Assembly (NCBI GenBank): GCA_030431355.1
Contig: JAUIJG010000041.1
Location: 1 to 19,111, forward strand
Direction of reading: 5' to 3'
Length of the DNA: 19,111 nucleotides
From: a bacterium
GTDB lineage: Bacteria; Cyanobacteriota; Vampirovibrionia; Obscuribacterales; Obscuribacteraceae
Of this stretch, positions 13,860 to 19,111 are shown piece by piece; the stretch's first letter is position 1; every line of letters starts with the position of its first letter. The translations under genes and the position numbers were made by a program. The notes under the pieces are model-generated. The model was given only the letters and a program-made list of their open reading frames with translations. It searched no databases and was not told the origin of the DNA.

Positions 13860-15134
13860 TCAGTCGAGTCTTACCTCTGCCGCTCTGGCGTGGGCTCGCA
13901 GTCCTTCCACATTGGCCAGCGTCATCGTGGTCCGGGGCAGAATGGTTGCGCCGGGTTTGACTTTGAGCCATGTCTGGGCACGCAGGAAAGTAAATGGATT
14001 GAGGGCGCCGGAGAATCTTGCTGACCGGTTGGTGGGCAGAGTGTGATTGGGACCGGCGGCGTAGTCTCCGTAGGGCACTGTAGACAGTGCGCCAAACAGA
14101 ACCGTGCCGTAGTTCTTTAGCTTCTCTTTTAGCTCTTCTTGCTGCTCTTCGCAGTGTTCTATCTGGATCTCTAAGTGCTCCGGAGCCAGCTCATTGACCT
14201 TTTCGATGCAAGCTTTGATTGAGGTTAGAGCCGATATTTCTATTTGATCCGGTCCAAGCTCCAGATAGCTGGAGGTCTGATTCAATTGCAAGAGAAGTCT
14301 ATCTATCTCTTCCTTTACCGAGTCGGCAAGCTCCTGGCTGTCTGTAAAGAGGCAGGCTCTGGCATCGTCTCCATGCTCCGCTTGCGATACCATATCCACC
14401 GCTATCCACTCGGCATTCTGTTTTCCGTCGGCGATGATGGCGATCTCGCTAGGTCCGGCCAGCATGTCGATGCCGACTTCGCCTAAGAGTTGGCGTTTTG
14501 CCTCGGTTACGTAAGCGTTGCCCGGGCCGACTATCATATCCACCCTTTTTACTGACTCCGTGCCAAGCGCCATGGCGGCGACGGCCTGCGCGCCTCCAAG
14601 AATGTAGAATTCTTTGACGCCATAGAGGCTGCCAGCGTATATGGTTTCATCGCAGAGGGCAGGAGTGGCCACGCAAATCTCTTTGACTCCGGCCACCGAG
14701 GCGGTTATGGTGGTCATCAGTGCCGTGGAAGGCAGGGGGTATTTGCCGCCGGGCACATAGCAGCCGGCCCGTTCAACCGGCACGAAGTCCACGCCTGAGG
14801 AGAACTCATCGTTATCCAGAGTTATTGACTTGACGTTTTCCATTATCGCCCGGGCAAATTTTTCTATGTTGCCCGCGGCGGTCTCAATTGCTGTTTTATT
14901 GTCTTCCGGACCGGATTTCACTCTTTCGATAGCCGCTTCTACTTCGGCTTCGCTCAGTTTATAGCCGGGCTTTTTGACGTCGTTGAATCTATCAATGATC
15001 TCGTCAAGCCCCTGGTCACCGCGGCTTCGTATCTTCTCAATTATCTCTTCCACGGAGCTTTTGACCGCTCTGGCTCGGGCGCTGTCGGCAGCTGCTTTGT
15101 CTTTTGTCTCTGATTGATCTAGCTTTTGATTCAT
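13860..15134 (-). CDS. hisD: Histidinol dehydrogenase
   Basis: NAD-dependent, zinc-containing enzyme of the last two steps, L-histidinol to L-histidine. At 424 aa it is full length. Visible landmarks: GCYVPGGKYPLPST (124-137), GPGNAYVTEAKRQL, AGPSEIAIIAD, zinc ligands Q251 and H254 in SQAEHGDD, catalytic pair E319-H320 in APEHLEI, D357 in YGDYAAGPNHTLPT, and H415 in EGLRAHARAAEVR. Residues 1-25 are a charged, Ala-rich lead. ATG 15134 follows the hisA-hisI-hisE stop by 46 bases, with a distant AAGG. Last gene of the operon in the window. In the 120 bases before convergent lpxI I see only a weak GGCT/AGCC hairpin, so no clear terminator. Confidence 0.96.
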   Translation of the reverse strand: MNQKLDQSETKDKAAADSARARAVKSSVEEIIEKIRSRGDQGLDEIIDRFNDVKKPGYKLSEAEVEAAIERVKSGPEDNKTAIETAAGNIEKFARAIMENVKSITLDNDEFSSGVDFVPVERAGCYVPGGKYPLPSTALMTTITASVAGVKEICVATPALCDETIYAGSLYGVKEFYILGGAQAVAAMALGTESVKRVDMIVGPGNAYVTEAKRQLLGEVGIDMLAGPSEIAIIADGKQNAEWIAVDMVSQAEHGDDARACLFTDSQELADSVKEEIDRLLLQLNQTSSYLELGPDQIEISALTSIKACIEKVNELAPEHLEIQIEHCEEQQEELKEKLKNYGTVLFGALSTVPYGDYAAGPNHTLPTNRSARFSGALNPFTFLRAQTWLKVKPGATILPRTTMTLANVEGLRAHARAAEVRLD

Positions 15135-15180
15135 TTCTGTTTGCGCCTTCTATCGCCTGTTATCGCATTTTTTCAGGATC

Positions 15181-16416
15181 TTATCTGCGGCCTCTCAGCT
15201 CGTTTACTATGTCTTGCCATTCTATGCCCTCGTCCACGGCCAGGGTGCTGACAAAAAATAGAAGGTCGGCTATCTCGTGCCTGAGATTGTCTTTGGAAGT
15301 GTAGGTCAATACTTCTTTCGACTCTTCTTCAATTTTGTCCAGGAGCATCTGTCTGTCTTTGAAAAGTTTGGCGGAGTAAGAACCTTCCGGTTTCTTCTCT
15401 TTTCTATCTTTGAGGACGCCGAATAGTTCTTGCATTTTAAAAGACGGTGTCTTCGTGCTGCTGAAACATGTATAGGTATCGTTGTGGCAGGCGGAACCTT
15501 TTTGCTTGACGGTGAATAGAAGGCAGTCGCTGTCGCAGTCGAAGCGCGCCGAGACAAGCTCCTGGGTGCAACCGGATGTGGCGCCTTTCTCCCAGAGTTC
15601 ATCTCTGGAGAGGCTATAGTATATGCCTTTGCCGTTTTTAACCGCTTCTGCCAGGGATTCTCTTGAGCTGTATGCCATCATCAAGACTTCGCCATATTCA
15701 TCTTGTACCACTGTCGGTACCAGTTTGTTGGGCAGTTTGTCGAAGTCGATGCAGCTAAGCAAAACATTTTTGGGATCTATTTTGCCAGTGTACATGCCCA
15801 TGCCAACCTGGACATCGATGTTCTTTTTATTCAGCTCCACTATTTCTTGTTCCGAGGCGGCACCGCCGGCGACGGTGACAGCTTTGGAGAGCCCTCCGGC
15901 GAATTTCTTGATCTCCTCTTGAGGAAGTCCTTGCATGGTGCCTTCCGTGTTGACGAAGGTCATGAGGAAGCTTTCGCAGTAGGGGGCAAGACGGGCGCTG
16001 CGGTCGGCAATTGACTCGCCGGAGCCTGTTGTCCAGCCGTTTTCTACCACCTCTCCGTCAACATTGTCGAGGGCGACCATGCAGTCATCGGGGTGGAAGT
16101 TGCCTAGAAGTTCGGGACTTGCGGCGGTGCCGAATATAAGTCTCTTGGCTCCTGCTTTGAGATACTCGATACCCAGCTCTTTGTTTCTGATACCACCGCC
16201 GACCCTGGCGTCTGCTACTTTGCAGATGGCTTTGATAAGGTCTTTGTTGGAGCCTTTGCCCAGGGCGGCATCCAGATCGATTACACAGATCTCGCCCACT
16301 CTATTGAGCTCCCGGGCCAGCTCCACGGGGTCTTTGTCCACTTCCAGCATAAGCTCTTTGCCCTGCTTGAGCTGGACAACCTTGCCGCCCATGATGTCTA
16401 TGCTAGGCACTATCAT
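15181..16416 (-). CDS. hisA-hisIE: HisA-HisI-HisE fusion: ProFAR isomerase, PR-AMP cyclohydrolase, PR-ATP pyrophosphohydrolase
   Basis: A single 411-aa reading frame carries three enzymes for steps 4, 3 and 2 of histidine synthesis. HisA (about 1-228) is a TIM barrel with catalytic D7 (PSIDIMGG) and D117 (VALDNVDG), plus GGGIR and GGAAS phosphate-binding turns. HisI (about 231-320) has LWEKGATSG, the metal site DCDSD (293-297), C310-H311 and C317. HisE (about 329-411) has SYSAKLF, KIEEESKEV and HEIADLLFF. HisI has SGC where the usual residue is H or N, and SLSR where SRSR is common. Start ATG overlaps the hisF stop (ATGA). HisIE fusions are common; joining HisA in front is unusual to my knowledge. 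Confidence 0.95.
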   Translation of the reverse strand: MIVPSIDIMGGKVVQLKQGKELMLEVDKDPVELARELNRVGEICVIDLDAALGKGSNKDLIKAICKVADARVGGGIRNKELGIEYLKAGAKRLIFGTAASPELLGNFHPDDCMVALDNVDGEVVENGWTTGSGESIADRSARLAPYCESFLMTFVNTEGTMQGLPQEEIKKFAGGLSKAVTVAGGAASEQEIVELNKKNIDVQVGMGMYTGKIDPKNVLLSCIDFDKLPNKLVPTVVQDEYGEVLMMAYSSRESLAEAVKNGKGIYYSLSRDELWEKGATSGCTQELVSARFDCDSDCLLFTVKQKGSACHNDTYTCFSSTKTPSFKMQELFGVLKDRKEKKPEGSYSAKLFKDRQMLLDKIEEESKEVLTYTSKDNLRHEIADLLFFVSTLAVDEGIEWQDIVNELRGRR

Positions 16417-17213
16417 AGCCTGACCTCCACGTTGTTTTCCTTGAGTTTGGTTTTGATCTCGTTTACTGTACAGTGACCGTCATGGAAGATAGAGGCAGCC
16501 AATGCCGCGTCCGCTTCCGCTTCTAAGAATACTTCGGTGAAACAGTCGGCACCGGCTGCGCCACCGGAGGCAATCACCGGTACGGATAGGGTCTTGGCGA
16601 ATTTGCTCACCATGGGCAAATCAAATCCTTCCTGGGTTCCGTCCCGGTCCCAGGAGGTAAGAAGAATTTCTCCGGCGCCGCGCTCCACAACCTCTTTCCC
16701 CCAGGTATAGGCGTCTAGATCAATCTGCTTTCTTCCGCCATGAACCAGAACATGCCAGGTTCTGGAGTCGCCGTTCAATTGTTCTTGCTCGTTCTCTCTT
16801 TTGTCTGATCGGGCATCGATTGCCACCACACAGCACTGGCTTCCATACTTGTTGGCTATTTGCGTCACTAACTCAGGGGTAGCAACCGCGGCGGAGTTTA
16901 TGGATACCTTATCAGCACCGTTGGCCAGGAGTATGTCGGCATCTGCCAGGCATTTGATACCGCCTCCTACAGTGAAAGGAATTCGCAGTCTTTCCGCCAC
17001 TGCCTCGACTGTTTTTAGAAGGGTGCCCCGGTTTTCCACGGTTGCTGTTATGTCGAGAAAGACCAGCTCGTCGGCTCCTTCTTCTTCATACCGTATGGCC
17101 AGTTCCACCGGATCGCCCACATCCCTCAGCCCCTGGAAATTGACCCCTTTGACGGTGCGTCCGTTGGCGACGTCCAGGCATGGAATCAGGCGTTTGCACA
17201 GTTTGGATAGCAT
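16413..17213 (-). CDS. hisF: Imidazole glycerol phosphate synthase, cyclase subunit
   Basis: A TIM-barrel enzyme that, with ammonia from HisH, turns PRFAR into imidazole glycerol phosphate and AICAR. Full length at 266 aa. Catalytic aspartates D14 (IPCLDVANGRTVKGVNF) and D133 (VVAIDAR) are present. So are the phosphate-binding TVGGGIK and VIASGGAAG turns and ADKVSINSAA. A short polar insert (KRENEQEQLNGDSR) follows D133 at the usual loop. LLTSWDRDGT has W where M or I is common. ATG immediately follows the hisH TAG with no spacer, and the stop overlaps hisA-hisIE, so the three genes are tightly coupled. Confidence 0.97.
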   Translation of the reverse strand: MLSKLCKRLIPCLDVANGRTVKGVNFQGLRDVGDPVELAIRYEEEGADELVFLDITATVENRGTLLKTVEAVAERLRIPFTVGGGIKCLADADILLANGADKVSINSAAVATPELVTQIANKYGSQCCVVAIDARSDKRENEQEQLNGDSRTWHVLVHGGRKQIDLDAYTWGKEVVERGAGEILLTSWDRDGTQEGFDLPMVSKFAKTLSVPVIASGGAAGADCFTEVFLEAEADAALAASIFHDGHCTVNEIKTKLKENNVEVRL

Positions 17214-18071
17214 CTAGTTACCCTCCTGCGATTTGTTGTCGGTGTATTTATTAGAGCTATTTTCGAAATTATTGCCAGTGCTCTTGTCCGTACTCTCTAT
17301 GGTGCTTCCATTGAAATTGGCTTTTCCGGCGTTTTCCTTCAACCATTCATATATAAGCGCTTCTCCGTACGCTCCCGAGCGTTCCGGATGAAACTGATAG
17401 GCTGTGACATTGTCTTTCTTTATGCCGGAGCAGAAAGTTCTGAAATACTCCGAGGTGAAAGAGATGATGCTTTTGTCTTCCGGGTCGGCATAGTAACTGT
17501 TTACGAAATAAGCGTAGCCGCCGGTGCACTCGGCATTTTTTATCGTTGGCTTTCCCAATGTTTTTTGTACAGCATCTTCTCTTGCTTCTACCGGGGCTTT
17601 TTCTGCTGCCTTCTCCGGCTCCACATGGTTCCAGCCAATTTGAGGGATTTTGCCTTCGGTAAATCCTTTGACCATTCCCTTGTATATTCCAAGACCGGGC
17701 ACATCCGGGGACTCTTCGCTTCCATCTAACAATATTTGTAGACCGACACAGATGCCCAGGTAGGGAACGCCTTCCAAAATAAGCTCTTTTAGCTTGGCTG
17801 CTCCGACCTTCTCCTCCAGAAGATTCATGACCGAACCGAATGATCCGACCCCTGGAAATATGATAGGGAGATTTCCTGAAGGGGCATTGCCTTCGCCTAC
17901 GGTGACTATCTCAACTCCAAGCCTGTCCAGACAACGGCGCACACTGCCGGTGTTCCCGCATTTGATATCGAGCATCTCGACTTTGAAGCATGTATCCGGT
18001 TTGCGGATTTGCTCTCCTGCGGATTCTTCCCCAGGGCTTTTGATTTTAGAATCTTCTTTTATGGTCTTCAT
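17214..18071 (-). CDS. hisH: Imidazole glycerol phosphate synthase, glutaminase subunit, with extended ends
   Basis: A class I glutamine amidotransferase that supplies ammonia to HisF. The core is about residues 31-247. C108 (GICVGLQIL) is the nucleophile, and H228 and E230 (YQFHPERSG) complete the triad. PQIGWN and YFVNSYY are present, the latter with N in place of the usual H. At 285 aa it is much longer than the usual about 200. It has a charged 28-residue N-terminal lead, an extra lysine/glutamate-rich stretch at about 152-178, and a 38-residue tail rich in Ser, Asn, Thr and Lys. ATG 18071 lies in a 16-bp tandem repeat, and a copied ATG lies at 18087 out of frame. The stop abuts hisF. Confidence 0.95.
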   Translation of the reverse strand: MKTIKEDSKIKSPGEESAGEQIRKPDTCFKVEMLDIKCGNTGSVRRCLDRLGVEIVTVGEGNAPSGNLPIIFPGVGSFGSVMNLLEEKVGAAKLKELILEGVPYLGICVGLQILLDGSEESPDVPGLGIYKGMVKGFTEGKIPQIGWNHVEPEKAAEKAPVEAREDAVQKTLGKPTIKNAECTGGYAYFVNSYYADPEDKSIISFTSEYFRTFCSGIKKDNVTAYQFHPERSGAYGEALIYEWLKENAGKANFNGSTIESTDKSTGNNFENSSNKYTDNKSQEGN

Positions 18072-18087
18072 TTTCTATAGTCTTCAT
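18056..18087 (-). repeat. 16-bp tandem repeat over the hisH start
   Basis: On the minus strand ATGAAGACTATAGAAA is followed directly by ATGAAGACCATAAAAG (13 of 16 match). The second ATG begins hisH. The first opens a 13-codon frame (MKTIENEDHKRRF) that overlaps the hisH start in another frame. It looks like a slippage duplication, with a possible effect on initiation. Confidence 0.55.
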
Positions 18088-18165
18088 GGGCTCTATTCGA
18101 GAATTCCGGTTCTTACTCAGGCTTCCATTTATGTTTGAGTCTTCGTCCGATTCTAATCGAGGTAC

Positions 18166-18861
18166 CTACTGGTCGAGCATCCCTTTGGTGCTCAGCAACT
18201 GGTCGTCTTCAAGTCTGGTGGCAGCCAGCCTCAGACCCCGACCGAGAGCCTTAAATATCGCTTCCACGGCGTGGTGGTTATTGTCCACGTACTGCAAATT
18301 TACATGAACAGTAGCCTTGAGCCCGTCGGCGAAACCCTTGAAGAACTCCCTGAAAAGAGTCGGATCTAAATTGCCGATATTGCCGGGCAGAAGCTCCACG
18401 TTCCAGACAAGATTGGCGCGCCCGCAAATATCTATTGCCACATGGGCGAGGGAGCCGTCCATCGGATAGGTGAAGAACCCGGCTCGTTCTATGCCGGTGA
18501 TACCGTCGGCGCCACCGATGGCTTCGCCTATGGCCCTCCCCAGGACAATACCCGTATCTTCAATCAAGTGGTGGGCGTCTACTTCTATGTCTCCTGTGGC
18601 TTTCACACCCAGGCTGAAACGACCATGACAGGCGAAGGCGTCAAGCATATGGGTGAGGAAAGGAACCTGGGTCTCAATCTCCCTGGTGCCGGAACTGTCG
18701 AGGTCTATGGAGAGCTTAATCTGGGTCTCTTTGCTTATTCTCTCGACATAACCGGTTCTAGGCGCTACGATTGCACCTCCCGGCGCACCGGCAGTGTTGT
18801 TGTCACCACCCAGGCGCTTTGCCGAGTTACTGTTTAGCTTTTTGTCTGTTCTGATTGTCAT
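18166..18861 (-). CDS. hisB: Imidazoleglycerol-phosphate dehydratase
   Basis: A manganese-dependent dehydratase, IGP to imidazole acetol phosphate. A monofunctional form with no histidinol-phosphatase domain. Metal ligands are visible: H71 (FLTHMLDAFACHG), H97-H98 and E101 (DAHHLIEDTGI), and H196-H197 and E200 (NNHHAVEAIFKALGRGLR). At 231 aa it has about 35 extra N-terminal residues rich in Asn, Gly and Ala before the GYVERISKET core start. ATG 18861 has AGGATAGG just upstream. hisC ends 121 bases earlier, and hisH begins 94 bases after the stop. Confidence 0.96.
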   Translation of the reverse strand: MTIRTDKKLNSNSAKRLGGDNNTAGAPGGAIVAPRTGYVERISKETQIKLSIDLDSSGTREIETQVPFLTHMLDAFACHGRFSLGVKATGDIEVDAHHLIEDTGIVLGRAIGEAIGGADGITGIERAGFFTYPMDGSLAHVAIDICGRANLVWNVELLPGNIGNLDPTLFREFFKGFADGLKATVHVNLQYVDNNHHAVEAIFKALGRGLRLAATRLEDDQLLSTKGMLDQ

Positions 18862-18982
18862 AGCCCTATCCTTTTATTTGCCGTCTCTTAAAAATTTTGT
18901 GCTGCCGAGCTGAGTAAGCAATGTGCTTGCGAGTAGCTTAAATGCCGTGTTGCTAAATTCATCCCTTTCGCTGTGGATTTTA

Positions 18983-19111
18983 TCAACAGACTTTGCCCGG
19001 TCGTCTTGCCTGGCGCCACTTTCTAATCGCTTTCAATAATTGGCTGTTCTCCTCCTGGGTCCCAATCGAGATTCTTACCATGCCATACATGGGCGACTCG
19101 ACCTCTTCGGA
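18983..19111 (-). CDS. hisC: Histidinol-phosphate aminotransferase, C-terminal end (rest outside window)
   Basis: The last 42 residues of a frame that continues off the right edge. MVRISIGTQEENSQLLKAI is the typical C-terminal segment of HisC (the VRI-x-IGT-x-EEN helix start); a short basic tail follows (RKWRQARRPGKVC). The enzyme is a PLP-dependent transaminase making histidinol phosphate. Only the end is visible, so no PLP lysine can be checked. Position at the head of the his cluster supports the call. Confidence 0.85.
   Translation of the reverse strand, partial: SEEVESPMYGMVRISIGTQEENSQLLKAIRKWRQARRPGKVC

Overview
The window suggests a Gram-negative-type bacterium of moderate GC. lpxI (lipid A synthesis) implies an outer membrane, and the his genes form a compact operon. 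Nothing here fixes the phylum. A deep-branching group such as the non-photosynthetic relatives of Cyanobacteria is only a guess.

Layout. (1) 1-4053, plus strand: a type I restriction-modification operon hsdR (5' end off-window), hsdM, hsdS, with overlapping junctions. (2) 4054-4391: a terminator, a 48-bp duplicate of the 3' part of tRNA-Arg(ACG), a 73-bp spacer, then the intact tRNA-Arg on the minus strand. This looks like an att-type scar or island boundary beside the restriction locus. (3) 4392-5157: a long leader with a strong promoter and a 99-aa hypothetical gene. (4) 5163-10428, minus strand: ten consecutive small integral-membrane protein genes of no family I recognise. Six are short (123-131 aa) and four long (185-210 aa). 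They are divergent paralogs, and all ten end in a last hydrophobic helix with a GxxxG-type motif. Start codons follow stops closely or overlap, and a nearly identical motif lies about 40 bp upstream of two sub-clusters. (5) 10429-12590: a divergent intergenic region, a small secreted protein, a DUF3592-like membrane protein and a secreted basic, proline-rich protein. (6) 12891-13739: lpxI. (7) 13860-19111, minus strand: a histidine operon in transcription order hisC (partial), hisB, hisH, hisF, a hisA-hisI-hisE fusion, hisD.

How they work together. HsdR, HsdM and HsdS form one restriction/methylation complex. The his genes supply steps 2-4 (the fusion), 5 (HisF/HisH), 6 (HisB), 7 (HisC) and 9-10 (HisD) of histidine synthesis. 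hisG and the histidinol-phosphatase are not in the window. The ten-gene membrane array is the best candidate for an undescribed system. Its long/short pairing, shared C-terminal helix and shared upstream motif suggest membrane subunits made together, but the sequence alone gives no function.
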